Assembly (NCBI GenBank): GCA_964498075.1
Contig: CAZCGA010000043.1
Span: 1-43,273 of the forward strand
Source: CAZCGA01 sp964498075
GTDB lineage: Bacteria; Desulfobacterota; Binatia; HRBIN30
Reading direction: 5' to 3'
Length of the DNA: 43,273 bases
Both the position numbers and the translations under genes were made by a program. Position 1 is the first letter of the stretch; every line of letters starts with the position of its first letter. The notes under the pieces are model-generated. The model saw nothing but the letters and a program-made list of their open reading frames with translations. It had not been told where the DNA came from and searched no databases. This document shows, in pieces, positions 1-8,629 of the stretch.

Positions 1-2
1 CG

Positions 3-365
3 ATCATCTTCGCCTTCCACGGGTACCCGTGGCTGATCCACCGCCTCACCTACCGCCGCACGGGTCACAAGAACCTGCACGTGCGCGGCTACAAGGAAGA
101 AGGCACGACGACGACGCCCTTCGACATGGTGGTGCTCAACGACCTCGACCGTTTCCATTTGGTCAACGACGTGATCGACCGAGTACCGCAGCTGGCGACG
201 CGGGCCGCCTACGCCAAGCAGGCGATCCGCGACGTGCTGCTCGAACACAAGCAATACATTACGAGATACGGCGACGACATGCCGGCGATCCGCGACTGGC
301 AGTGGGGTCGCGGCGGTGCCGCCGCCGGACCTGACAAGGCCGACACTGTGGCGGACAACATTTGA
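3..365 (+). CDS. xfp: Phosphoketolase (xylulose-5-phosphate/fructose-6-phosphate), C-terminal part
   Basis: This is the last 120 codons of a thiamine-diphosphate phosphoketolase; the rest lies left of the window. The enzyme splits xylulose 5-phosphate (and often fructose 6-phosphate) with phosphate into acetyl phosphate and glyceraldehyde 3-phosphate (erythrose 4-phosphate for the second substrate) in the cytoplasm. The fragment opens in the AFHGYPWLIHRLTYRR stretch and carries HVRGYKEEGTTTTPFDM, both hallmarks of the XFP C-terminal domain, then the helical end with DRFHLVNDVIDRVP. It ends at TGA 363-365 after a short Gly/Ala-rich tail. Full-length members are about 790-820 residues, so some 85% is missing because of the window edge, not decay. 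Acetyl phosphate can feed acetate or acetyl-CoA formation. Pyruvate kinase lies 11 kb away across the defence island. The family call is secure; the preferred substrate cannot be told from this part. Confidence 0.95.
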   Translation: MIFAFHGYPWLIHRLTYRRTGHKNLHVRGYKEEGTTTTPFDMVVLNDLDRFHLVNDVIDRVPQLATRAAYAKQAIRDVLLEHKQYITRYGDDMPAIRDWQWGRGGAAAGPDKADTVADNI

Positions 366-416
366 CCGCGTGGTGACAAGACCGAGTTGATGACGGCGTC
401 GCAAATGACGACGCGA

Positions 417-827
417 TCAACGACGTAGGCCATTGGTCCGCATCACACCGCGCGTGTTGGGGAGGGGCCTGGCCTTCCTTGTGGGCCGCGCTCGAGGTAC
501 CGGCACCTCGACCGTCTTCTGCGCCAGCACGATCGCGAGAAAGCTCGTCTCCTCCGGCGCGGCGAGTTCCTCAGGCGTGTAGCCGAGCGCCTGCACGGAC
601 ACCCACGCGCGTCCCGCCGCGATGCCCAGGATCTCAAGACGCCGCCGCAGCCCGATCCCGGCGAAGTCGTCCGACACGACGATCACGTCGATGTCGCTGT
701 CTTCGCGCTGCTGCCCGCGGACCCACGACCCGAACAGCAGTATCCGCTCGGGCCTGATGTGCACGCGGCGCAGCTGCTCGCAGAAGGCTCTCAGCTCTGC
801 GCGAGGCGTGGATCTTTGCGCAGTCAT
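417..827 (-). CDS. Minimal nucleotidyltransferase (MNT-like) domain protein
   Basis: A 136-residue protein with the DNA polymerase beta-like nucleotidyltransferase signature: GS at residues 33-34 followed by DID at 45-47, the two metal-binding aspartates. Such minimal transferases usually act as antitoxins that AMPylate a HEPN toxin, or as orphan enzymes. No HEPN gene lies beside it. The domain ends near residue 110; the last 25 residues are basic and proline-rich and look like read-through beyond the fold. ATG 827 begins 8 bases after the stop of the DUF2283 gene, and I see no clear Shine-Dalgarno, so it is probably translated as part of that short operon. It converges with the phosphoketolase gene across about 50 bases. 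The fold call is firm; the biological role is not. Confidence 0.75.
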   Translation of the reverse strand: MTAQRSTPRAELRAFCEQLRRVHIRPERILLFGSWVRGQQREDSDIDVIVVSDDFAGIGLRRRLEILGIAAGRAWVSVQALGYTPEELAAPEETSFLAIVLAQKTVEVPVPRARPTRKARPLPNTRGVMRTNGLRR

Positions 828-835
828 TCACGACA

Positions 836-1036
836 TCAGAGGGCTACTTCCAGCGGCGCCTGCTTCATGGCGCTGATCTTGAGCACTGAGAAGCCGAGAA
901 TGTTGCCCTCGTCGTCGACCTTCTCCATGACCTGGTCGTTCGCGGTCTCCCGGAAGTAGCCCGGCTTCTGCTCGAAGATCACTTCGAGGTAGTCGCCTTC
1001 CGGGTCGTACCAGATCCTCACTGTCCTTGGGGCCAT
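836..1036 (-). CDS. DUF2283 family protein
   Basis: A 66-residue protein that matches the DUF2283 pattern: RIWYDPEGDYLEVIF near the N-terminus, a central ETANDQVMEKVDDEGNILGF and an IS-containing end. These are small beta-rich proteins of unknown biochemical function that often sit directly downstream of a short toxin-like gene. That partner is present here only as a 5'-truncated remnant (1018-1155) whose stop overlaps this start by 19 bases. A good Shine-Dalgarno (GGGAG, 7 bases before ATG 1036) lies inside the remnant, which supports this start and the original coupling. The nucleotidyltransferase gene follows 8 bases downstream. The family call is good; an antitoxin role is inferred only from gene order. 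Confidence 0.8.
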   Translation of the reverse strand: MAPRTVRIWYDPEGDYLEVIFEQKPGYFRETANDQVMEKVDDEGNILGFSVLKISAMKQAPLEVAL

Positions 1037-1155
1037 AGCTGCACTCCCTTCTTGATCTTATCCGTAAGATAGGCCGTCAGCACAAGCGCATCTGCATCCG
1101 ACACCTTGACCACCACGCACAGGTACTTGTCGCCAACGAGAGTGTCGGTTCCCAG
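1018..1155 (-). pseudogene. 5'-truncated remnant of the gene preceding DUF2283
   Basis: Directly after the TAA of the Res-like helicase, the same frame stays open for 45 codons to TGA 1018-1020. It reads like the end of the small protein commonly encoded just before DUF2283: GDKYLCVVVKVSDADALVL, then TAYLTDKIKKGVQLW. There is no start codon with a ribosome site, and the N-terminal part is absent, so it is a remnant. The preserved overlap with the DUF2283 start and the Shine-Dalgarno inside it indicate a once-intact pair. The break coincides with the end of the defence operon, which suggests that arrival of that operon removed the 5' part. The assignment to the DUF2283-partner family is from memory of the sequence pattern and is moderate. 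Confidence 0.6.
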
Positions 1156-4100
1156 TTAGCAACTTAGCTCAGCGATCAGCTCGCTCAAGTATGTGTCAGG
1201 CTCGTCCTTCGCGCAAAGAATGTGATGCTGACGATAGTCTGCTGTCGTGGCATCGTGTCGCGGATCACGGGGACTCGGCCAGCGAAGCTGGTGGCGATAG
1301 GTCTGGGAAATCAGGTAGGACTCGAGGCGGATCTCCTCCTTCTTCAGGTTCTTCTCCAGCTCCTTGACCCGGCGGCAAAGCTGAATCTTCGGGTTGTTGA
1401 AGTTGTCCGTGAAATTGCGCAGGCCCTTCGGGTCGAGAAAAGCGATGGTCTGCCGGTCTTCGCACACCAACCAGAGGATGAAGTCCGGTCGGAATCCGCT
1501 CTCGGTAAAGAAGCTGATCGCCTTGTCGGAGTTGTGGTTGCGCAGCAGATAGAGTTCTATCTCCGCCAGCAGACCGTTGGCCTCCCCTCTGCAGAATGCC
1601 TCCAGGTCGTCGACGAAACGCTTCTCGCCTTCGTTGAGGTGGGTGGGCAGCACTTTGATCAGCGACTCCTGCCCAGCACCGTGGGTCAAGTGGATGAGCG
1701 GCTGATACAGGTGGTGAGCGGCCTGGAAGATCTCGAGTTTGTCGAAGCTCAACGCCTCGAAGGTCCCCGTCTTGAACTTCTCGCCCAAGGCGTGCAGGCG
1801 CTGGATGAGCTGCTTCTCGGATTTCTTCACCAGAAGCTGATACTCTCGGAGTACCAGATCATCTGCGGGCCGAAGCACCTGGTATTCGAGATAGGGCGCT
1901 TCGAACTCGCGCTTGTGGAAATGGTAGAAGCGATCCAGGTAGCCCTTCAGCAGGTGGGTGGCGATGTCCTGCCAGAGTGCCAACCGGTCGAAGCGGAACT
2001 CAAGGTAGCCGGGCGGGATGAAGAGGTCATACCACCAGGATTGTGCCATGAGCGCGCTCAGGTCGCCTGGCGAGAACAGCACGTTGTAGTAGGCCCTGTC
2101 GCGCTTGTGACGCTCCAGCTCGAACCATACGGCCTCCCATTTCAGAAAGGCCAGATGGTCCTCCCGCAGCGGTTCCTTGTGCATCACGGCGGTGACACCG
2201 CTGCTCATGCTGGCGGACGACTGCTTCTGTAGGCGCGGATACCAATCGGCCACAACCCTGGCGTTGAGGCGTCCTTCAAGGCTTTCCAATTTGAGCCGCA
2301 CTTCCTTCTTGAAGTCCGGCATGTCAGCGCGGGGCCGGATGATGTTGAGCTGAATCTTCGCCTGTTCGAATTCCGGCAGCTTGATCGTGGGCAGGAAAAT
2401 AATCTCTCGGCGCTCGTCCTCGCCGAGGCCTTCCTCTTCCAGGTATTCCTCGAACTCCTTCATGTAGTCGCTGCGGATGCCGAAGATGTTCAGCGTCTCC
2501 AGCAGCTCGATATGCGCGGGATGGAGCTTCGGAACGTCATCTCCCTGCAGATCCAACGCGTCGAGCGCGCGCGTGCGCTTGAGCTTGAAGCGCAGACCCT
2601 TGAGCCGCACGCCGCGCCCGAAGAGCTGGATGATTTCGCTGCCTTCCTTCTTGCCGACGTTCATCAGGCCCATGGCGGACACACGCCACGAGCTCCAGCC
2701 CTCGGTGAACTTCTTCGCTCCAGCAAGCAGGCGGATGGTGCTGCCCGGCTGCTTGATCTGGGCAAAGAGCGAGCCGGAGAAGGCCATGTCATCGACCACG
2801 TAGCGGTCATCGGCCCCCTTCTTTTCGGCGCACAGGTCGCAAAGCTTCTTGGCATCACCCACGTTGACCACGCCAAACCACGGGTTCTCGCCCACCCGCA
2901 GGCCGATCTCTCCCTCACTGCCTTGCAGACGCACGATGTGAAGCTGGCCACCGCCGGGCGCGTTGAACACGTGGCGTAGGATATCGCCAAAGACCTCCCC
3001 GGCCTGCTGAGACTTCCAGAGCGTTTCGACGAACGGGAAGAAGCGGGCAAACACATCCTCTCCTCCCGACACCAGCCCCGCCTGCCGCTTCAGCAGCTTC
3101 TCCAGCCGCCGTATTGTCTCCATACGATTGCCGATGAACTCGGCCAGGAACTTCAGGATCAACACGAGGTCGGTGTCTTCCTGGTTCTGGCGCTGTCCGG
3201 TGACCGAGCCGCCGACGAAGACCATGAGCGGCGACTCCAACAGATACGGCACCAGCGCCGGACCGCCGTCGGCGTAGCGGCGGCATTGTTGGTAGAAGGC
3301 CAGTAGGCACGCCGTCAGGTAGAGCGGCCGCGTTTCGTCCTCGTGCTCCTCGGCCAGGTTCAGGATGCTGAAATCCTTGCCGTAGCCGTCGTTGTAAAAG
3401 AACTTGTAGGAGTAGTCGAAGAGGATGCTCTTGGAGTACGTCTGTGTGAGCGCCTTCTGCTTGGCGCCGCTCGCAGCCTTGATGGCCTGGCCGAAGGTGG
3501 CCGAATACTCGAAGGAGAAGCCGCTGGTGCACAGCCGCGCCCGCTTGTCCATCCACTCCTCACCGCCGGAACCGCGATGGCCTTCATCGACCAGCACAAG
3601 ATTGTTGCCCTCGAAGGTGTCGATGGCCACGGTCTTCTCGCCGGAGGTCTCGCGCAGCTTGTGGATGTCGATGATGTCGACGCCGCGACCGCTGAAGAGG
3701 GTCGGGCCGTCCTTGTCGTAGAACTCGGCCTCGATGCCTGACAGCTCGAACTCGTCCTTGTGCTGCCGTGAGAGTCCCTCATTCGGTGTGAGCAGGATGA
3801 TGCGGTTCAGCTCCCGCCGCTTCCCGGCTTTGCCCGCGTAGTGCAGGTACTGGCGGATGTGACAGTGCATGAGCAGTGTCTTCCCGCTGCCGGTGGCCAT
3901 CCAGAAAGCAAGCTTGTTGAGGTCCGCTTCGGTGAAGGCCTCGATCTCCGGCGGCGCGGTCTTCTTCCGCCCCCGGCCCCTTGTGCTGTAGCGGCTCGTG
4001 GGGTTTTGCACGCTGGTGGCACTGGTTAGGAACCGGTTCAGCGACGCCAGCAGCTCTTCCCGGCTTCGGAAGTAGCGGTCGAGGTAGATCTCAGTGAAGA

Positions 4101-4404
4101 GCAGGGCGAGGTACTGGAAATAGATCGGGTACAGTGTTGGCCCCTGCGTGTTGCGTTTGCGGGTAATGTGCTTCCAGTGGCCGACGATGTTGCCGTCGTA
4201 GTCGCGCAGCATGTCGTCGTCGACGTTGCGCCCTTGCTTGGGCAGGCGGGCCACGAGCTGTTGTGTGAATTTTGATCCGCCGTCGTCGGCCCAACCCTCA
4301 AACTCCGGAGCGCGCAGCATTTCCGACAGGCGGTCGAGGTCGTTAACGCCCAGTTGCTGGAGTGCCCAGCGGGCGAGGATGAGTTGGTCGGCGAAGGTGG
4401 ACAC
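1156..4404 (-). CDS. Type III restriction Res-like DEAD/DEAH helicase-endonuclease
   Basis: A 1082-residue superfamily 2 helicase with a C-terminal nuclease, the presumed effector of the island. Walker A TGSGKT is at 171-176, the DEAD-box equivalent is DEGH at 273-276, and motif VI QLFGRGVR is at 593-600, as in type III Res subunits. Near the C-terminus, FRPDF (PD at 973-974) followed by DPK at 991-993, with glutamates at 948 and 950, forms a PD-(D/E)XK nuclease. Res proteins of the classic EcoP1 type are about 970 residues, so this one is slightly long. GTG 4404 shares its first base with the TAG of the RhuM gene (TAGTG), with AGGA just upstream, so translation is coupled. Known Res subunits need Mod for site recognition and cut after ATP-driven communication; the same is inferred here. 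The gene abuts the truncated DUF2283-partner remnant. Confidence 0.88.
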   Translation of the reverse strand: MSTFADQLILARWALQQLGVNDLDRLSEMLRAPEFEGWADDGGSKFTQQLVARLPKQGRNVDDDMLRDYDGNIVGHWKHITRKRNTQGPTLYPIYFQYLALLFTEIYLDRYFRSREELLASLNRFLTSATSVQNPTSRYSTRGRGRKKTAPPEIEAFTEADLNKLAFWMATGSGKTLLMHCHIRQYLHYAGKAGKRRELNRIILLTPNEGLSRQHKDEFELSGIEAEFYDKDGPTLFSGRGVDIIDIHKLRETSGEKTVAIDTFEGNNLVLVDEGHRGSGGEEWMDKRARLCTSGFSFEYSATFGQAIKAASGAKQKALTQTYSKSILFDYSYKFFYNDGYGKDFSILNLAEEHEDETRPLYLTACLLAFYQQCRRYADGGPALVPYLLESPLMVFVGGSVTGQRQNQEDTDLVLILKFLAEFIGNRMETIRRLEKLLKRQAGLVSGGEDVFARFFPFVETLWKSQQAGEVFGDILRHVFNAPGGGQLHIVRLQGSEGEIGLRVGENPWFGVVNVGDAKKLCDLCAEKKGADDRYVVDDMAFSGSLFAQIKQPGSTIRLLAGAKKFTEGWSSWRVSAMGLMNVGKKEGSEIIQLFGRGVRLKGLRFKLKRTRALDALDLQGDDVPKLHPAHIELLETLNIFGIRSDYMKEFEEYLEEEGLGEDERREIIFLPTIKLPEFEQAKIQLNIIRPRADMPDFKKEVRLKLESLEGRLNARVVADWYPRLQKQSSASMSSGVTAVMHKEPLREDHLAFLKWEAVWFELERHKRDRAYYNVLFSPGDLSALMAQSWWYDLFIPPGYLEFRFDRLALWQDIATHLLKGYLDRFYHFHKREFEAPYLEYQVLRPADDLVLREYQLLVKKSEKQLIQRLHALGEKFKTGTFEALSFDKLEIFQAAHHLYQPLIHLTHGAGQESLIKVLPTHLNEGEKRFVDDLEAFCRGEANGLLAEIELYLLRNHNSDKAISFFTESGFRPDFILWLVCEDRQTIAFLDPKGLRNFTDNFNNPKIQLCRRVKELEKNLKKEEIRLESYLISQTYRHQLRWPSPRDPRHDATTADYRQHHILCAKDEPDTYLSELIAELSC

Positions 4405-5441
4405 TACTTCCTGCGCTTGGGTTTGGCGGGCGTGAGGTGGTGGACGGCCTCATCGAGGGCCTGGTGCTCGGCTTCCGCTTCGAGCGTCAGCCGCCGGGTG
4501 TGAAACTTCTTGTACTCCTCCAGGGCGAGGCGATCGGCCACCTCGCGGCCGACCCGCCCGGCGTTGGTGAGGATGTCGCGCTCATTGAACTGGAGAAACG
4601 CGTCCAGCTTCTCCCGCCAGTCCCGCATGTAGAGCACTCTGCGGCGTTTGGCCTGATCTTCGGCAAAGTCGAGATACATGCTCACGATCCGGTTCAGCTC
4701 TCCGATCTCCGTCTCGCTCAGGTAGTTCTTCGCCACCGTGACGTCTGTCCGCCGCACCTTGGATCCCTTCCAGGAGGTCAGGCCCATGTTTGGCTTGGCA
4801 TGGCCCACGCGCTCGGCGATCAGCTCCGGCGCTGTCTTGCCGGTGGCGGCCCAGTGCAGCTTGTTCTGAATGACCTGAAAGAACTGCTGCGTGTCGGCCG
4901 ATTCCGGCTCGTAGTCTGCCGCGAGCTTGAAGATGTCGCGCACGCGCAGATACAACCGTTTCTCGCTGGAGCGGATGTCCCGGATGCGCTCCAGCATCTC
5001 GTCGAAGTAGTCCGGCATTCCCGGGCCGGGGGGGTTCTTCAGCCTCTCGTCATCCAGCACGAAGCCCTTGACCAGGTATTCCTTCAGCCGGGCGGTCGCC
5101 CACTGCCGAAAGCGCGTGCCGCGTTGCGAGTGCACCCGGTAACCCACGGCCAGGATGGCCTCCAGGTTGTAATGCTCAATGTGGCGAGTCACTTGGCGCC
5201 TACCCTCACGACGAACTATCCGGAATTTCCGGACAGTTGCCGCCGCGTCGATCTCCCCTTCGGCGAATATGGACCTCAGGTGCTCGCTGATGGTGCGGAC
5301 ATCCTTTTGGAAAAGCTCTGCGATCAGCGCCTGGGAGAGCCAGATCGTCTCGTTCTCGAATCGGCACTCGATGCGGGTCCGTCCATCTTCCGTTTGATAG
5401 AAGACGAACTCGCCGGCGGGCGCGGGGAGGTGCTCAGTCAT
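4404..5441 (-). CDS. RhuM family protein
   Basis: A 345-residue protein of the virulence RhuM family, named after a Salmonella pathogenicity-island gene and of unknown biochemical role. The N-terminal part carries the diagnostic IWLSQALIAELF, the helix-turn-helix-like DVRTISEHL, YNLEAILAVGYRVHSQRGTRFRQWA and LKEYLVKGFVLDDERL; the C-terminal 200 residues are helical. RhuM genes are frequent inside type I and type III restriction loci, where a regulatory or DNA-binding role is suspected. ATG 5441 is chosen over an upstream in-frame start because AAGG lies 7 bases before it and it overlaps the methyltransferase stop by 8 bases. The end overlaps the GTG of the Res-like gene by one base, so the protein is made in step with both enzymes. 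A function in the restriction complex is inferred. Confidence 0.88.
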   Translation of the reverse strand: MTEHLPAPAGEFVFYQTEDGRTRIECRFENETIWLSQALIAELFQKDVRTISEHLRSIFAEGEIDAAATVRKFRIVRREGRRQVTRHIEHYNLEAILAVGYRVHSQRGTRFRQWATARLKEYLVKGFVLDDERLKNPPGPGMPDYFDEMLERIRDIRSSEKRLYLRVRDIFKLAADYEPESADTQQFFQVIQNKLHWAATGKTAPELIAERVGHAKPNMGLTSWKGSKVRRTDVTVAKNYLSETEIGELNRIVSMYLDFAEDQAKRRRVLYMRDWREKLDAFLQFNERDILTNAGRVGREVADRLALEEYKKFHTRRLTLEAEAEHQALDEAVHHLTPAKPKRRK

Positions 5442-8400
5442 TGCTGAGCCTTTCAAAGGTCTCGCTCTCAAACATCCGCCGCTGCAGCTCCTCCTCGATG
5501 AGGTGCACCTTGTTGTGCGGGTCGGGCAGGGTGTGGGAGCCGTTCACGTAGATGAAGTCGTACTCGGTGTCGGCGGGGTTGACGGCAATCTTGGCCAGAT
5601 ACCTCTCCAGTGCGACGTTGTCGGCCTTGGCATCGTCACCGAGGGTGCGCCAGAGAATCAGCACGCGGCCGCCGGCGCGCTGCTCGCCGGTGACGCTGAG
5701 GAAGCCCTTCTGATGGTCGATGTGCTTCACCTTCAAGCCGATGAGCCAATTGAATGTCTCCACCAGGTCCACAGGGATTGGCTTCGTTTCCCCGGCGGTG
5801 CGGGTGGCGATCTGCAGCTGGTAGCGGAAGGGATCGCGCAGTTGGCCGACATCCAGCAGGCTGGCGCTGCCGGCGCTCTCCACATCGAGGAAGTAGCCGA
5901 GCATGTACTCGTCCCGTTGCCACTCGTCCGCCTTCTGCAGCGCAGCATCCTGCTCCGGTGTGCGGCGCAGGTGCAGGTTGTTCAGCGTGTCCTCGTAGCT
6001 CTCCAGCCGCACGATCTTGAAGGCGTGGGAGATGCCCGTATTACGGCTCTGCGGTTTACCGTCTTTCCAGTCGGTGGAATAGACGACCTTCTTCAAACGC
6101 GGGACGAGGACGGCGTCGAAATAGTCGCCCATCTCCGTCAGTATGTAATTCCGCTGGCCGTCGTCCTCGCGGTTGAGGTTGATGACCGCGTGACCGGTCG
6201 TGCCGGATCCGGCGAAGAAGTCTAGGATGACAGAGTCGACCTTGGCATTTGCCGCCCTCAAACAGTCGGCCACGAGATTCAATGCCTTAGGAAAGTCGAA
6301 CGGCTTGGCCCCAAACAAGGCCTTCATCTCAACTGCGCCATAGTTGGCGGAAGCATATTCGTTGTTGTCCCACCACGTCACCGGAGTCGAGCTCTCGTCC
6401 ATGCGCGTTTTGAAGTCGACGCTTACATGCCCTTCGGAATCCCTCCGTGCCCGATACTCGTCGGGTTCTTCCGTGACTCTCTGGTGTCCTCTATGCCACC
6501 GCTTTTCTATGTGGCCATCGTCAGTCTCGACTACCGGAAATACAGCGCTCTCGTTCTCCCCGAGGGCCTCATTTATGACGTACTCTCCGTATTCTCCAAC
6601 GTCGCTTGACCACGTCATATCGGGAATCCTCAACGTGTTGTCCGCAGCGACGAAGATCGGGTAGTAAAGTCTGGGCCGGTCCGCCCTCCTGTCGTTGGTT
6701 CCGGTTCGAATGAAGTTCATCCAGGCAAAACGGCCCTTCTCGTCCTGCTTCGGATATCGGGCTATTCGCTTCTCTGTAAGTTCCAAACTGCCCGGCATAG
6801 AGTTGGCTGCCTTGCCATAGAACAGGGCATATTCGTGCGCAGGAGAGAAAGTCCCCTTGGCCTTTCGACTCTGTGGGTTCGATCGAACAGCCGCGATACC
6901 AATCTCTTTGGCAAAGAGCTGGGACAGCAGGTATCGCGCCTCCGAAACCTCCTCGTCATCTACGGCGAAACAGATCACGCCCGCGGTGGCCATCAGCCGT
7001 GACGCCAGAGAGAGCCTGTCCTCAACGAGGCTCATCCAAGATGAATGCTTGTAGTTGTTCTTGTAAATGATCGCCGATGCGTCCGTGTTGTACGGCGGGT
7101 CGATGTACACGCACTTCATCTGCTCCCGATGGCGATCCTGCAGGAGTTGCAACGCCTGGAAGTTCTCGGAGTGGAAGCAGACGCCGTCGAGCGAATCGTC
7201 CAGGTTGTCCACGGCCGCCAGCAGTTTGAGCGTGAAGGCGCGGTCGAAGTGGCGCGTATCGAGCATCAGGTGCGGCTGCGCCTTGAGGAACGCTGGCGTG
7301 CGCGGCGGCTGTGACAGCAAGTCCTTAGGCGTGTCAGAGATCGCGTAGAGGGCCTCCCACTCGGCCCATTGGGTGTCGTTGGCGCAGATCTCCGGATAGA
7401 GCGCCTCGGGCACGCGGTCCAACGTCATGCAGTAGCGCGTCTCGACGACGAACTTCTTCTTCAGCCAGAGTTTCTTCTGGAAGTCCTCCAGTTGCGCTAG
7501 CATGCGTATGACCGGCACCGCGCAGCGACGGACGGCGCGGATCTTCGAGAGGTACTCTTCCGCCTTGGGCGCGGCGGCGCTTTCGATGTCGTCGAGGTGC
7601 ATGACCTCGTTCTTGATGTAGAAGTCCAGCTCGCGGCGCAGAAAACCACCCAGGTCTTTGTGAATGAAATAGTCGAACTGGTGCCGCGCCGTGTAAGCAC
7701 GGAGATGCTTCTGCAGGACGGTGCGGGTGTCCTTCTTGTCCTTGCCCCGGTAGGTCGGGTCAGTGGTGAAGAGGATCGCCTTCCAGCGCGGCGGCAGGTT
7801 GTCGGCGAGCGTCTTCTCGGTGTCGGCGCTCACCCTGTCCTGCAGATTGCGCTCGGCGGCGTGCTCCCGATAGCGAAAGCGGATGCAGAGCGTCGTTGCA
7901 TCCACTTCCTCGAACGCCGGGTCTTGGTCCAAGGCAAAGACGCGCGTGGTCTTGCCGTCGGGCTTGCGGTTGTCCTTCTCGGTGTCGCCTTCGACGAGCT
8001 TGAAGTGGACGGTAACCGTGCCGGTGCCGGCAGTGGGCAGGAGCGTGCCTGCATCCGGTTCGACGCGGAAGCGGTAGTCGCGCAGCAGCTCGGAGGACTT
8101 GATGTAGTACTGGTCCATGTTGGCCCAGACCAGCTTCACCTCCTCGCCGTTGTACGGGATCATGTACTTCTCGCGGCCGTGCACGGTCGAGCGTTGCAGG
8201 CCGAGGAAGTCGCCTTCCTGGTAGTAGCGCGAGAAGAAGGTGAGCAGGTGCGAGTAGGCTTCGTCGGCGGTAGCGTCCAGATCGGGTCCGGCGCTCGACT
8301 TGGCACGCAGCTCCATGACGACGGGAGACTGCTCCGGAGCGATGCCCGCAGCGTGCGCTGCGCTCTCGGCCTTGTGGAGATCGCCCTCCACCTGCGCTTG

Positions 8401-8604
8401 TTGAAGCGACCCGTGGCTGGTTAGGGCCTCGCGAACGGTGCGTTCCAGGTGCTTGTCGAGGAACTCAGTGATCTCGACGTGGCGTTGACGCAGGATGCGG
8501 TAGATGCCGAAGTCGAGGTCGGCCTTGTCCAGCTCGAACAGCTCGCGCAGCTTCGCCTTGAGCTTTTCGAAGTTGGGCGAGGCAGGTGTGGGTGCATCGG
8601 GCAT
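5434..8604 (-). CDS. Type III Mod-like DNA methyltransferase (beta class, 1056 aa)
   Basis: A large amino-methyltransferase (N6-adenine or N4-cytosine). Catalytic motif IV, IDPPYNTD, is at residues 501-508 and precedes the AdoMet-binding FFAGSGTTG at 796-804, the order of beta-class enzymes such as type III Mod. About 290 residues lie between them; residues 560-770, expected to hold the target recognition domain, are visibly less GC-rich than the flanks. The first 450 residues are an extra domain absent from the usual 600-650 residue Mod proteins. ATG 8604 has a strong Shine-Dalgarno (GGAAGGA, 8 bases upstream) and lies 25 bases after the helicase gene; the 3' end overlaps RhuM by 8 bases. 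It presumably marks self DNA for the Res-like nuclease. Large methylases with a companion SNF2 helicase also occur in DISARM, but drmA, drmB and drmC are not present. Confidence 0.9.
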   Translation of the reverse strand: MPDAPTPASPNFEKLKAKLRELFELDKADLDFGIYRILRQRHVEITEFLDKHLERTVREALTSHGSLQQAQVEGDLHKAESAAHAAGIAPEQSPVVMELRAKSSAGPDLDATADEAYSHLLTFFSRYYQEGDFLGLQRSTVHGREKYMIPYNGEEVKLVWANMDQYYIKSSELLRDYRFRVEPDAGTLLPTAGTGTVTVHFKLVEGDTEKDNRKPDGKTTRVFALDQDPAFEEVDATTLCIRFRYREHAAERNLQDRVSADTEKTLADNLPPRWKAILFTTDPTYRGKDKKDTRTVLQKHLRAYTARHQFDYFIHKDLGGFLRRELDFYIKNEVMHLDDIESAAAPKAEEYLSKIRAVRRCAVPVIRMLAQLEDFQKKLWLKKKFVVETRYCMTLDRVPEALYPEICANDTQWAEWEALYAISDTPKDLLSQPPRTPAFLKAQPHLMLDTRHFDRAFTLKLLAAVDNLDDSLDGVCFHSENFQALQLLQDRHREQMKCVYIDPPYNTDASAIIYKNNYKHSSWMSLVEDRLSLASRLMATAGVICFAVDDEEVSEARYLLSQLFAKEIGIAAVRSNPQSRKAKGTFSPAHEYALFYGKAANSMPGSLELTEKRIARYPKQDEKGRFAWMNFIRTGTNDRRADRPRLYYPIFVAADNTLRIPDMTWSSDVGEYGEYVINEALGENESAVFPVVETDDGHIEKRWHRGHQRVTEEPDEYRARRDSEGHVSVDFKTRMDESSTPVTWWDNNEYASANYGAVEMKALFGAKPFDFPKALNLVADCLRAANAKVDSVILDFFAGSGTTGHAVINLNREDDGQRNYILTEMGDYFDAVLVPRLKKVVYSTDWKDGKPQSRNTGISHAFKIVRLESYEDTLNNLHLRRTPEQDAALQKADEWQRDEYMLGYFLDVESAGSASLLDVGQLRDPFRYQLQIATRTAGETKPIPVDLVETFNWLIGLKVKHIDHQKGFLSVTGEQRAGGRVLILWRTLGDDAKADNVALERYLAKIAVNPADTEYDFIYVNGSHTLPDPHNKVHLIEEELQRRMFESETFERLSND

Positions 8605-8629
8605 GTTCGCAATCCTTCCGGTTGAGGAG

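Noticed and set aside
1055..1070. ATCTTA-TCCG-TAAGAT hairpin as a terminator
   Set aside because: It lies inside the coding remnant, the stem is only 6 base pairs and no T-run follows in the direction of transcription.
1156..8604. Call as a plain type III restriction system
   Set aside because: The methylase is far longer than Mod and the genes are tightly coupled to RhuM and a SNF2 helicase that classic systems lack.
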